DNA of 40,530 nucleotides from Betaproteobacteria bacterium (GTDB lineage: Bacteria > Pseudomonadota > Gammaproteobacteria > Burkholderiales > Burkholderiaceae_C): positions 1-40,530 of the forward strand of contig RGQD01000006.1 in NCBI GenBank assembly GCA_010030205.1, written 5' to 3'. Shown here in pieces: positions 1 to 8,307 of this stretch (its first letter is position 1; every line of letters begins with the position of its first letter). The position numbers and the translations under genes are program-made. The notes under the pieces are model-generated. The model had not been told where the DNA came from, searched no databases, and saw only the letters and a list, made by a program, of their open reading frames with translations.

Positions 1-94
1 GCACAGCCCGCTGTCGATAGGCTTTGCGGTCGCAGCGGCCGTGATCCTGGGCGCCGGCTTGTGGCCGAGGCGGGTCGCCGCGCCTCGAGGCTGA
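1..94 (+). CDS. C-terminal end of a probable membrane transporter (partial)
   Basis: Reading frame 2 is open from the window edge to a TGA at 92-94 and gives about 30 residues. A stretch of some 17 hydrophobic residues (FAVAAVILGAG and flanks) is followed by an arginine-rich tail (WPRRVAAPRG). This looks like the last transmembrane helix and cytoplasmic tail of a transporter, for example of the major facilitator type. The rest of the gene lies upstream of the window. The family assignment is a guess from one helix; only the presence of a hydrophobic C-terminus is seen directly. Confidence 0.35.
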   Translation, partial: HSPLSIGFAVAAAVILGAGLWPRRVAAPRG

Positions 95-152
95 ACCGAC
101 GGCGTCACGGCGCCGCGCTTGGACAAGCTCGGTTCGCAAGCAAAGGCCTCCG

Positions 153-1738
153 ATGAATCCGAACCCATCCGCCACGTCGGCTCACGCGATGCTGTCGGTG
201 TTTGCCGCCAACGGCATCGACCGCATTTTCCTGGTGCCAGGCGAGAGCTATCTCGGCATCCTCGACGCTTTGAGCGATTTTCCGCAGATCGACGTGCTGA
301 CCTGCCGCCACGAAAGCGGCGCGGGTTTTATGGCCTGCGCGGATGGGCGATTGACGCACCGACCTGGTGTCGTGATGGTCAGCCGCGGCCCAGGGGCCAC
401 CAACGCGGCAATCGCGGTTCACACCGCCCAGCAAGACGCGGTGCCGCTGATCCTGGTGATTGGGCAGATTCCCAAAGCCGATCTGCGCCGGCAGGCGTTT
501 CAGGAGATCGACTACCAGCAGATGTTCGGGTCCATCGCCAAGTGGGTGGTCGAAGTCACCGATCCTGACAAGCTGGCCGAGGCCGCTTTCAAGGCCTTGC
601 GGATCGCGATCACCGGCACGCCCGGTCCGGTCGTGCTGGTCGTGCCCGAAGACATCCAGCAGCAGCCGGTCGCCCAGCGGACCTGGCAGTTGCCGGCGCG
701 GGTTGCGAGCCTGTCTGACCAAGACGCGCTGGCGAAGATCCATGCGCTGTTGTGCCGTGCCGAACGTCCGCTGATCATTGCCGGCGGCGCGCTCGACTCG
801 GGTCCCGGCCGCGCCGCGCTGCTGGCTTTGGCCGAGCGTTTCCAGGTGCCGGTGGCGGTGTCATTCCGCCAGCACGACCTCTTTCCGAATCGTCATGGCT
901 TGTTTGTCGGTGACCTCGGTTTGGCCAACCCCAAGGACCAGATCGCGGCCTTCGACTCGAGCGACCTGATCCTGGCGATCGGCACGCGATTGGGTGACAT
1001 CACGACCCAGGGCTACACCTTCCCCAGTCTGCCCAAACCCTCGCAGACCTTGGTTCATGTCTATCCCGATGACCGGGCGGTGGGGCTGCACTTCGCCGCT
1101 GATTTCGGCATCGTCGCGGACCCTGCACTGTTTGCCGCAGCCTTGGCCGCGATCGACGGCGCTGTGGTGTTGCCGCAGCGCAGGGCTTGGCTCAGCAGCC
1201 TGCGCAGCATCCACGACCGCATTGCCGCCTGGCCCGCAGCGCGTGCTGTTGCCGCGGATGGCGTGCCCTTCGTCAACGTGGTCGCCAGGCTAGACGCGAG
1301 CCTGCCGGCCGATGCGATCGGATGGGCTACGGCACGCCGGCGGCGATCGCCTCGCAGCTGCGCAGGACGGGTCAGCGAGTGGTCTGCCTGGTCGGCGACG
1401 GCGGCTTCATGATGACGGGCAACGAGATGATCGCCGCCGTCGACCGGCAACTGCCTATCCTGTTCATCCTGTCGAACAACCAATGCTACGGCTCGATCCG
1501 GGTCCACCAAGAGCGGCAATACCCAGGCCGCCATGTTGGCACCAGCTTGACCAACCCTGACTTCGTCGGCATCGCACGCTCGTTCGGCATCCAGGCCGAG
1601 CGGGTTGGCGCTGTCGACGAGATCGACGCGGCGCTGGCGCGCGGCTTGGCGGCGCGCCAGCCCTACTTCATCGAGGTGATGTCCAGTCTGTCCGCCAGTT
1701 TTTCGGCCCCACCCGCCGTCGATCGGCCGGGCGATTGA
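153..1738 (+). pseudogene. Broken thiamine-pyrophosphate enzyme, acetolactate synthase-like
   Basis: The ATG at 153 opens a TPP-enzyme N-terminal domain: RIFLVPGESYLGILDAL, then the RHESG motif with the glutamate (residue 54) that normally activates the thiamine ring, and a central domain with the RPLIIAGG stretch. The frame is good to about 1316 (SLPADAI). The protein then continues in another frame from MGYGTPAAIA through the cofactor motif GDGG...LSNN to a TGA at 1736-1738. Family members have roughly 30-35 residues between these two blocks, and here they are missing. The change from frame 3 to frame 2 means the loss is 3n+1 bases. An uncorrected reading ends at 1412 after a nonsense tail. 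The gene is probably non-functional, or the join is an assembly error. Its exact substrate cannot be told; a decarboxylase or synthase acting on a 2-oxo acid is likely. Confidence 0.85.
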
Positions 1739-1764
1739 CCGACTCGCTGCGGCGGCGCAGCCGA

Positions 1765-2355
1765 TCAGAAAGGCGCGAGCCCCAGTGCGCTGCGGAAGCG
1801 GTTTTTCAGGTGCACGCCGTCGCGCGACGGCAAGGCGCGTGGCAGGTCTTCGGCACGAACATGGACTTGCGCTAACGCGCAAGCCTGGCGACGGTTGACC
1901 AGTGTGGCGAGCGCTGCGACCTCGGCTGGGTCGCGGATCTCCATCACCTGACGGATGCCGCAGCCGCGCGCGACGGCTGACAAGCTGGTGCCCAGGCTGC
2001 TGTGGCTGGCCTGCATGCCTGTCTCGCCGAAATGCCCGTTGTCCAGCACCACAATGCTGAGGTTGGCGGGCTGTTGCGCGCCGATCGTCGCGAGCGTACC
2101 GAGCCCCATCAGCTGCTCACCGTCGCCGGTGATCACCAGCACGCTGCGTGCCGGCTGCGCCAGCGCCAACCCCAGGCCCATCGCTGCGGCGCCGCCCATC
2201 GCACCCCAGAGGTAGAAGTTTTCAGGCCGGTCGCCGGCAGCGAACAAGTCGTACGAAGGCGAGCCCAGACCGCTGATCACCAGCGCATCGGGGCAGGCGG
2301 CCAGCAGGCGTGCGACGAATTCACGCCGTTCAATCAAAGCAGTGGTTTGAGTCAT
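1765..2355 (-). CDS. TPP-dependent decarboxylase, beta (cofactor-binding) subunit, sulfopyruvate/phosphonopyruvate decarboxylase-like
   Basis: This protein of about 196 residues is a lone TPP-binding C-terminal domain. It has the GAMGGAAAMGLGLALA helix, the cofactor motif GDGEQLMGLGTLATIG...VVLDN, and the GHFGETG loop typical of sulfopyruvate and phosphonopyruvate decarboxylase beta chains. The start at 2355 is preferred because its ATG overlaps the TGA of the alpha subunit (ATGA), which suggests translational coupling; an in-frame ATG at 2370 is the alternative. It is the last gene of a minus-strand operon (3845-5524, 2864-3823, 2352-2825, this gene). Two-chain enzymes of this family need the alpha chain for substrate binding. 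Since the alpha gene is broken here, this subunit may lack its partner. Confidence 0.85.
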   Translation of the reverse strand: MTQTTALIERREFVARLLAACPDALVISGLGSPSYDLFAAGDRPENFYLWGAMGGAAAMGLGLALAQPARSVLVITGDGEQLMGLGTLATIGAQQPANLSIVVLDNGHFGETGMQASHSSLGTSLSAVARGCGIRQVMEIRDPAEVAALATLVNRRQACALAQVHVRAEDLPRALPSRDGVHLKNRFRSALGLAPF

Positions 2356-2825
2356 TTCGAACGGGTCCATTCTTTGCGGCCAATCAGGCTTTGCGCCAGC
2401 AGCACCGCGACCGGCTCGCCGCTGTCGAAGGCCGCGTCGAGTGCGGCGCGCACGGTCTCGGCCGCCTCTTCGGCTTTGCTCACGCGCAGCACCGTGATGC
2501 CCATCAACTCCAGCGTTCCCTGGGTCGCCTTGCTCATAGGCACCTGCCAGGGGTTGAATTCAGCCCATTCGCCGCGCATCGTGATCAGCGTGAGCAAAGG
2601 GAAGCGGCAGTTCTGGATCAGCGACAGCATGTTGATGCAATTGCCCACACCGCTGCTCTGCATCAACAGCGCAGAACGCTGGCCACCCAGCCAGGCGCCG
2701 CAGCAGATCGCCACGCCTTCCTCCTCGGTCGTCAGCACCTAGGCGACCTGGCGGATGCCGCCTTGCTTGAGGGTCGAGAAGATGTCTTCCTGCCATTGCG
2801 GCGCGGAGGCGATTGCACTGCTCAT
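2352..2825 (-). pseudogene. TPP-dependent decarboxylase alpha subunit, interrupted by TAG and shortened
   Basis: The ATG at 2825, with an AAAGG ribosome site upstream, gives MSSAIASAPQWQEDIF and ends ...GGIRQVA before an in-frame TAG at 2739-2741. The frame then goes on with VLTTEEEGVAI, AWLGGQRSALLMQSSG and GNCINML, which are hallmarks of the N-terminal (PYR) half of sulfopyruvate decarboxylase-type enzymes, to a TGA at 2352-2354. In relatives a segment of about 20-25 residues (with a VPD-type motif) separates the IRQVAY block from LTTEEEG. Here the blocks are fused and the TAG lies at the join, so it looks like a by-product of an in-frame deletion and not a recoded codon. The EEG glutamate, the usual thiamine-activating residue, is still encoded. 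Internal GTG or ATG restarts downstream would give only a truncated chain. Confidence 0.8.
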
Positions 2826-2863
2826 GAATCAAAGCCTTTCATTGCGGAGGTCTTGTCAAACCA

Positions 2864-3823
2864 TCAGTCGATCTTCACACCGGTGTCGCGCACCAGTTTG
2901 CCCCATTTTTCCTGCTCGCTCTTGATGTGGGCGGCGAACTCCTCGGGCGTGCTCTTGAGCAGCTCCGAGCCCATCGCCAGCAATCGGCTTTGCGTCTGCG
3001 GCTCGTCGAGAATCGCATTGAGTTCGCGGTTGAGCTTGTCGACGATGGCCTTTGGGGTGCCCGCCGGCGCCAACATGCCCAGCCAGGCACCGGCGTCGAA
3101 GCCCGTGACGCCGAGCTCGTCCAGGGTCGGGATCTCCGGCGCGTACTTCGAGCGGTGCAAGGTGCTGACGGCCAGCGCCTTGAGCTTGCCGTTCTTGACA
3201 TGCGGCATGATCGACACCAGCGTGTCGAAGGTCGCGTCGACCTGTCCGCCGATCAAATCGGTCTGGGCTTGCGCGCTGCCCTTGTAGGGGATGTGGGTGA
3301 GCATCGTCATCAGCAAATGGCTGGTCGTGCCGTTGCCGATCGACGCAAAACTCATGGTCGCCGGACGCGCTTTGGCGTTGGCCTGGAATTGTGCAAAGCT
3401 GTTGACCTTCGAGTTGGCATTGACCACCAGCGCATAAGGCAACCAGGAGTGCAGGCCTATCGGCGCGAAATCATGCACCGTGTCGTAGGGCAGCTTGGGG
3501 TAGACATGCTGGTTGATGGTCAGTGGCGCGGTCGCGCTCAGCAGCAGCGTGTAGCCGTCGGGCGCGGCTTTGGCCGCCACGGCCGCGCCGATGCTGCCGC
3601 CCTGGCCGGCCTTGTTGTCGATGATGAAGGTCTTGCCCAGGCGCTGCGTCAGGCGTTCGGCCAGCACCCGGCCGATGCTGTCGGTGGCGGTGCCGGGCGG
3701 GAAGCCGACGATCATCGTCACCTGTCGGCTGGGGTAGTCGGCGGCCGGGTTCTGCGCCTGCGTGCCTTGGGCAAGACCGAGCGCCGCCAGCACGCCGATC
3801 ACCGTCTGGTTCAAGGTTTTCAT
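2864..3823 (-). CDS. Bug/TctC-family periplasmic receptor of a tripartite tricarboxylate transporter
   Basis: The protein has 319 residues and a clear signal peptide (MKTLNQTVIGVLAALGLAQG, cleavage near TQAQ). It carries family landmarks: VTMIVGFPPGTATD, DNKAGQGGSIG, APDGYTLLL, YPKLPYD, PYKGSAQA and GMLAPAGTPK. Such receptors bind carboxylates in the periplasm and pass them to TctAB-type membrane subunits, which are not in this window. The start is supported by CGGAG just upstream. Compared with the related receptor at 21461-22432, the stretch between the HL and H(I/V)PYKG motifs is 8 residues shorter, matching an in-frame loss of 24 bases near 3295. The fold may be affected. It lies between two TPP-enzyme genes on the same strand, so it probably recognises a 2-oxo acid or a related substrate of those enzymes; this is inference. 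Confidence 0.9.
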   Translation of the reverse strand: MKTLNQTVIGVLAALGLAQGTQAQNPAADYPSRQVTMIVGFPPGTATDSIGRVLAERLTQRLGKTFIIDNKAGQGGSIGAAVAAKAAPDGYTLLLSATAPLTINQHVYPKLPYDTVHDFAPIGLHSWLPYALVVNANSKVNSFAQFQANAKARPATMSFASIGNGTTSHLLMTMLTHIPYKGSAQAQTDLIGGQVDATFDTLVSIMPHVKNGKLKALAVSTLHRSKYAPEIPTLDELGVTGFDAGAWLGMLAPAGTPKAIVDKLNRELNAILDEPQTQSRLLAMGSELLKSTPEEFAAHIKSEQEKWGKLVRDTGVKID

Positions 3824-3844
3824 GCGGTTCTCCGAGCGGGGCGA

Positions 3845-5524
3845 TCAGCCCGAGACGTTGCCGAAGCCGTCGTCGACGATGACCTCGACCAGGTTGGGCA
3901 GCGCGCTGGCGATCGCCGTTTTCAGCACGCTGTCGAGTTCGGCCGGGTCGGTGACGCAGCGTGCCGCCAGACCCAGGCCGCGGGCGACCGACACGAAGTC
4001 GATCGACGGCTGCTTCAAGTCCATCGCGATGAACTGGTCAGACCCGCGACCAGCCAGCAGGCGCTCCTTGATGATCCGGTAGCTGCGGTTGTTGACGATC
4101 AGGTAAGTGATCGGCAGTTTCAGGTGGGCTGCGGTCCACAAGGCCTGGATGCTGTACATCGAGCTGCCATCGCCGACCACCGCGACGACGGGACGCCCGG
4201 GCTGCGCCAGGCTGATGCCGATGGCGCCGCCCATCGCAAAGCCCAGCCCACCGCTGGCCAGGCCGTAAAAGCTGTTGGCGTCGCGCATCGGCAGCAAGCT
4301 CGTCAGCGCCGGTGTCGCGGTCAGTGCTTCTTCGACCACGATCGCGGTCTCAGGCAAGGCCTCGACCAATCGCAGCATCAGCCAGCGCGGGTCTATCGGC
4401 TGGCATGAGGCGGTCGCGCTGGCCGCCTGCTGCGCCTTGACGCGTCGCGCCGCCCAGTTGTCTGCGCTCAGCGCTGCCAGTCTGGTGCTGGCCTGTTGAG
4501 CCTGCGCGGTCGATCGCGCGGCGCGCAGCAGCGGCAGCAAGGCGCGCAGGGTCTCGCGCACGTTGGCGCGGATCGCGATCTCGGTCGGATAGTTCTTGCC
4601 CAGTTCCCAGTCGCGCTCGCTGATGTGCACGACCGCGAGCTCGTCGGGCAGCGGGTCGACCTCGCTGTAGGGCGACATGCGCAACAGATCGGCGCCCAGG
4701 CACAGCAGCAGGTCGTGGCGCTGCAGGGTCTCGCGCACACGCGCTTGGTTGCGCGTCAGGTCACCCATGCAGGCTGGATGGCTTGACGGGAAGCGCGCGT
4801 TATAAGGCACAGGCTCCTGGTACACCGCAGCGCCGAGCAGGCTGGCCAACTCGCCGGCTTCTTCGAAACAGCCGTGGTGGGCCAGTTCGCGGCCCGCGAT
4901 CAGCACCGGCCGGTCTGCGGCGAGCAAGCGGTCGGCCAGGCGGCGCAAGCTGTCGTCCGACGGCCGGGTCGACCCCTCGATGCGCGTCGGGTGGCCAAGG
5001 TCGAGGTCGGCTTCGTCGTCCAGGATGCTGCCGGGCAGGCTGATGAAGACCGGTCCGGTCGGCGCGGTCATCGCGATCTTCGCGGCGCGGCGCACGATGC
5101 GCGGCAGGTCTTCGATGCGCGTGACCTCGACAGCCCATTTCACCAGCGGCTGCGCAATTGGCACCAGCGGCTCGTACAGCAAGGGCTCAAGCAGGCCATA
5201 GCCGATCTCGTATTGCCCGGCCGTGATGATCAAAGGCGAGCCGGAGAACTTCGCGCTGTAGATCGCCCCCATCGCGTGTCCCAGCCCGGGCGCGCAATGC
5301 AGGTTGACCGCAGCGAGCCGGTTCGAAGCGCGTGCAAAGCCATCGGCCATGCCGACGACGATCGATTCCTGCAGTCCAAGCACATAACGCAGTTCAGGGA
5401 ATTGCGGAACCGCCTCCATGATCGCGAGCTCGGTCGTGCCCGGATTGCCGAACAAATGGGTCACGCCCTCGTCGACCAGCAACTGCAAAAAGGCGGCACG
5501 GCCGGTCATCCTGCGCTTGGGCAT
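3845..5524 (-). CDS. TPP-dependent decarboxylase, benzoylformate decarboxylase-like
   Basis: This is a full-length 559-residue TPP enzyme. The PYR domain has FGNPGTTE and LQESIVVGMADGFARAS with the catalytic glutamate, plus NLHCAPGLGHAMG whose histidine matches the active-site His of benzoylformate decarboxylase. The central domain has RPVLIAGREL, and the C-terminal domain has ASGGLGFAMGGAIG and GDGSSMYSIQALWTA...IVNN. The non-oxidative decarboxylation of an aryl or branched 2-oxo acid to an aldehyde is the likely reaction; the exact substrate is unknown. It is the first gene of the minus-strand operon, followed after 21 bases by the Bug receptor. A GAGGTG ribosome site precedes the ATG at 5524. 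Unlike the two neighbouring TPP genes it shows no break. Confidence 0.88.
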   Translation of the reverse strand: MPKRRMTGRAAFLQLLVDEGVTHLFGNPGTTELAIMEAVPQFPELRYVLGLQESIVVGMADGFARASNRLAAVNLHCAPGLGHAMGAIYSAKFSGSPLIITAGQYEIGYGLLEPLLYEPLVPIAQPLVKWAVEVTRIEDLPRIVRRAAKIAMTAPTGPVFISLPGSILDDEADLDLGHPTRIEGSTRPSDDSLRRLADRLLAADRPVLIAGRELAHHGCFEEAGELASLLGAAVYQEPVPYNARFPSSHPACMGDLTRNQARVRETLQRHDLLLCLGADLLRMSPYSEVDPLPDELAVVHISERDWELGKNYPTEIAIRANVRETLRALLPLLRAARSTAQAQQASTRLAALSADNWAARRVKAQQAASATASCQPIDPRWLMLRLVEALPETAIVVEEALTATPALTSLLPMRDANSFYGLASGGLGFAMGGAIGISLAQPGRPVVAVVGDGSSMYSIQALWTAAHLKLPITYLIVNNRSYRIIKERLLAGRGSDQFIAMDLKQPSIDFVSVARGLGLAARCVTDPAELDSVLKTAIASALPNLVEVIVDDGFGNVSG

Positions 5525-5563
5525 CTGTGACGCACCTCATGACGACTGACGGGAACTTGACGG

Positions 5564-5579
5564 AGCCGCCGCGGCGGCT
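5564..5579. repeat. Perfect 16-nt GC palindrome between two minus-strand genes
   Basis: AGCCGCCGCGGCGGCT reads the same on both strands. It lies between the stop of the monooxygenase (5670) and the start of the decarboxylase (5524). It could be an operator for the decarboxylase operon or part of a transcript end; no T-run follows on either strand. Confidence 0.5.
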
Positions 5580-5669
5580 GCCGCAGATGGTAGCGCATCA
5601 CGCACGGGGGCATGCCGCGACGCCGTCGATTGACAAGCGCCTGAGCCACAGCACAAGCCCCCCGCTGGG

Positions 5670-6689
5670 TCAAGCGTTATCGGTCGTGAAACCGGGCATG
5701 ACTTCGCGGTGAAACAGTTTGACCGATTGCGTGGCTTCGGCCAGCGTGACAGTGCCGAACGCAAAGCGGCACAGCATGTAGTTCGCGCCGCTGCGCTCGA
5801 TCTGCTCGGCCAGCATCTCGCGCACGGTCGCGGGTGACCCCACCAGCGCAACGCCGGCTTGTTGCGCCTGCGCGAGGTCGGTCGGAAACATCGCCAGCTG
5901 CGGCGCGCTGCCATGCTGGAGCCACAGCTTCATGAAACTGTTGTACCACTGCAGGTAGGCGGGCTCGGCGATCTGGCGCGCCTGCTCGTCGGTCTCGGCC
6001 ACGACGATGTGGCGCGTCGTGCCGACAAAAGGCATGTCCTTGGGCGCATGGCCGGCCTCGGCCCAGCGTGCGGCGTACCGGTCGACGATGGCGCGCACCC
6101 GCTCCAGCGGGCCGTTGACCACCGCGTTGACGCGGTTCGCGACGCACCAGTCCACGCCCTCGGGTGCGCCCACGCCGTACCACAGCGGCGGATGGGGTTG
6201 CTGCAAGGGGCGCAGCACGATCGGCACCTCCCGAAACTGAAAGCGCTGGCCTTCGTGGTTGAGCACGTCTTGCGTCAGCGCCTTGATCAGCACCTCGAAG
6301 CTTTCGAAATAAATACCAGGTGCCTCGGCAGCGTCGACGCCGAAGTGGCCGAGTTCGAACGGCGAAACCCCCCGGCCCACGCCGAGTTGCAAGCGCCCGT
6401 TGCTCAGGTGGTCGAGCATGCAGACCTCTTCGGCCACGCGCAGCGGGTGGTAGAGCGGCAGGATGTAGACCAGCGGGCCGAAGCGCAGCCGTTGGGTGCG
6501 CTGCGCCACCGCGGACAGGAACACCGAAGGCGAAGGCGCCATGCCCAGAGGCGTTGAATGGTGCTCGGCGACATGGTAGGCATGAAAGTCGGTGCGGTCA
6601 TACAACTCGACCAGCTTCAGGCGTTGCTCGTAGTACTGCGCCATCGGCAGTTCGTTGCGGTCCAGGTGGTCGAAAATGCCGAACTTCAT
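5670..6689 (-). CDS. LLM-class flavin-dependent oxidoreductase (bacterial luciferase-like monooxygenase)
   Basis: The 339-residue protein starts MKFGIFDHLDRNELPMAQYYEQRL and carries luciferase-like (F420/FMN TIM-barrel) landmarks: AEHHSTPLGMAPSPSVFL, RFGPLVYILPLYHPLRVAEE, LDHLSNGRLQLGVGRG and the C-terminal LVGSPATVREML. Such enzymes use reduced flavin and oxygen to oxidise organic substrates; the substrate is not evident. The frame is open further upstream, but the ATG at 6689 is chosen because conserved sequence begins there and an ACGGAG ribosome site precedes it. It is transcribed away from the tartrate dehydrogenase-like gene at 6847, and the two share a 157-base divergent control region. 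Confidence 0.9.
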   Translation of the reverse strand: MKFGIFDHLDRNELPMAQYYEQRLKLVELYDRTDFHAYHVAEHHSTPLGMAPSPSVFLSAVAQRTQRLRFGPLVYILPLYHPLRVAEEVCMLDHLSNGRLQLGVGRGVSPFELGHFGVDAAEAPGIYFESFEVLIKALTQDVLNHEGQRFQFREVPIVLRPLQQPHPPLWYGVGAPEGVDWCVANRVNAVVNGPLERVRAIVDRYAARWAEAGHAPKDMPFVGTTRHIVVAETDEQARQIAEPAYLQWYNSFMKLWLQHGSAPQLAMFPTDLAQAQQAGVALVGSPATVREMLAEQIERSGANYMLCRFAFGTVTLAEATQSVKLFHREVMPGFTTDNA

Positions 6690-6761
6690 CGTCTGCTCCG
6701 TCTGATGGCGCATCGCCATGGCCCTGGTTTTTACCATTGCACCGATACGGTCCGCGCTTGA

Positions 6762-6777
6762 TGAGCGCATTGGCTCA
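6762..6777. promoter_or_regulatory. Dyad TGAGC-N6-GCTCA in a divergent promoter region
   Basis: Two perfect 5-base arms (6762-6766 and 6773-6777) flank a 6-base spacer, about 70 bases before the dehydrogenase start and about 75 before the monooxygenase start. The position suits an operator shared by both genes. No regulator gene is adjacent, and the match could be chance. Confidence 0.35.
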
Positions 6778-6846
6778 CGCGCAGCCGATCGATGGGTCCG
6801 ATTCCGCCTACAGTCCTGTTGACACCAACCCTCACGAAAGCGCCGC

Positions 6847-7935
6847 ATGAAGACCTACGCCATCGCCACCATCCCGGGTGACGGCATCGGCCAGGAAGTC
6901 ATTCCTGCCGGCCGGCAAGTGCTCGAGGCGATGGCTGCGTCCAGTACCAGCTTGCGCTTCGAGTTCGAGAACTTCGGCTGGGGCGGCGACTGGTACCGCG
7001 CCCACGGCGTGATGATGCCGGCCGACGGGCTCGACGCGCTGCGCCACAAGGACGCGATCCTGTTCGGCTCGGCCGGCGACCCGGCGATCCCCGACCACAT
7101 CACGCTGTGGGGATTGCGCCTGAAGATCTGCCAGGGCTTCGACCAGTACGCCAACGTGCGCCCGACCCGCATCCTGCCTGGCATCGACGGCCCGCTCAAG
7201 CGCTGCGGGCCCGACGACTTGAACTGGGTCATCGTGCGCGAGAACTCCGAAGGCGAGTACTCGGGCGTCGGCGGCCGAGTCCACCAGGGCCACCCGATCG
7301 AAGCCGCGACCGATGTGTCGATGATGACGCGCGCCGGTGTCGAGCGCATCATGCGATTCGCCTTCAAGCTGGCCGCGTCGCGGCCGCGCAAGCTGCTGAC
7401 TGTCGTCACCAAGAGCAACGCGCAACGCCATGCGATGGTGATGTGGGACGAGATCGCGCTGCAGATCTCGCGTGAATTTCCTGACGTGCGCTGGGACAAG
7501 GAACTCGTCGACGCCTGCACCGCACGGATGGTCAACCGGCCCGCCACGCTAGACACCCTGGTCGCGACCAACCTGCATGCCGACATCCTCAGCGACCTGG
7601 CTGCCGCGCTGGCTGGCAGCCTGGGCATTGCGCCGACCGGCAACATCGACCCCGAGCGTCGCTACCCGTCAATGTTCGAGCCCATCCACGGCTCGGCATT
7701 CGACATCATGGGCCAAGGCCTGGCCAACCCGGTCGGCACCTTCTGGTCGGCGGTGATGATGCTCGAGCACCTGGGCGAGACCGCTGCCGCGCAGCGCCTG
7801 ATGCGCGCGATCGAACAGGTCACCGCCAATCCGGCCTTGCACACCCGCGACCTCGGCGGCCCGGCGACCACGGCGCAGGTCACGCAGGCCGTTTGCGAAG
7901 GGCTCGCTGCTGGCGCGCAGCGCGCTCAGGGCTGA
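6847..7935 (+). CDS. Tartrate dehydrogenase / D-malate dehydrogenase family (NAD-dependent)
   Basis: The 362-residue protein belongs to the beta-decarboxylating dehydrogenase family (isopropylmalate, isocitrate, tartrate). Landmarks in order are AIATIPGDGIGQEVIPAG (N-terminal nucleotide fold), LFGSAGDPAIPDHITLWGLRL (the tartrate/D-malate type in place of the isopropylmalate signature), YANVRPTRILPGI, VRENSEGEYSGVGGR, VTKSNAQRHAMVMWDEI with the catalytic lysine, ATNLHADILSDLAAALAGSLG with metal-binding aspartates, and FEPIHGSAFDIMGQGLANPVGT. The WGLRL and VGGRVHQG segments favour tartrate or D-malate over isopropylmalate. It would act in the cytoplasm on hydroxydicarboxylates. The ATG at 6847 follows a short purine-rich stretch (GAAAGCGCC), a weak ribosome site. 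Confidence 0.9.
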   Translation: MKTYAIATIPGDGIGQEVIPAGRQVLEAMAASSTSLRFEFENFGWGGDWYRAHGVMMPADGLDALRHKDAILFGSAGDPAIPDHITLWGLRLKICQGFDQYANVRPTRILPGIDGPLKRCGPDDLNWVIVRENSEGEYSGVGGRVHQGHPIEAATDVSMMTRAGVERIMRFAFKLAASRPRKLLTVVTKSNAQRHAMVMWDEIALQISREFPDVRWDKELVDACTARMVNRPATLDTLVATNLHADILSDLAAALAGSLGIAPTGNIDPERRYPSMFEPIHGSAFDIMGQGLANPVGTFWSAVMMLEHLGETAAAQRLMRAIEQVTANPALHTRDLGGPATTAQVTQAVCEGLAAGAQRAQG

Positions 7936-8031
7936 AGCGTTCTTCGAATCGGCGCCCGGCAGTCGTTTCGAGCGTGAAATCGTTTCACTGTCGGCTGCGG
8001 TGCCGGCACCGGTGCGATCGCCTGCTGGCCG

Positions 8032-8307
8032 TCAGTAGACAGCGTCGTGATCGCCAAGGTCCAAGGGCACGATCTCCCGCTCGGTGATCAACAGGTGGAT
8101 CGTGATCCGGTAGGACAGGTTGATCGACACCGAATGCACACCGACCAAGCGCCCGCCTAGCGCGTGCAGGCGCAGCGAAGGGTGCTGCGGATTGACTTCA
8201 AGCAAGGCCAGTGTCTTCACGTAGGCCCGCGCCATGTCGGGGTGGCGCTGCAAAAAACGTGCGGCGATACGCGTATAGCGCTCGGTGAAGACGATCTTGT
8301 AGCTCAC
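8032..8307 (-). CDS. RelE/ParE-superfamily toxin
   Basis: This is a 91-residue basic protein: MSYKIVFTERYTRIAARFLQRHP at the N-terminus, SLRLHALGG in the middle, and SINLSYRITIHL...PLDLGDHDAVY at the end. That pattern (helical hairpin, then a beta sheet ending in an LGxHDxVY-like tail) is typical of RelE/ParE toxins, most of which cut mRNA on the ribosome. Its start overlaps the stop of the antitoxin gene by 4 bases (8304-8307), so the two are co-translated. No frame damage is seen. Confidence 0.85.
   Translation of the reverse strand: MSYKIVFTERYTRIAARFLQRHPDMARAYVKTLALLEVNPQHPSLRLHALGGRLVGVHSVSINLSYRITIHLLITEREIVPLDLGDHDAVY

Noticed and set aside
1300-1420. Programmed ribosomal frameshift in the TPP enzyme
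   Set aside because: No slippery sequence was found, and a frameshift could not replace the missing residues.
2739-2741. TAG read-through (pyrrolysine or suppressor tRNA) in the decarboxylase alpha gene
   Set aside because: About 20-25 expected residues are missing at the same point, so the TAG is better explained by a deletion join; no pyl genes are present.
2310-4408. Long plus-strand ORFs opposite the Bug receptor and decarboxylase genes
   Set aside because: They are antisense shadows from GC-rich codon bias; compositions are rich in R, Q, H and A and match no family, while the minus strand encodes recognisable proteins.
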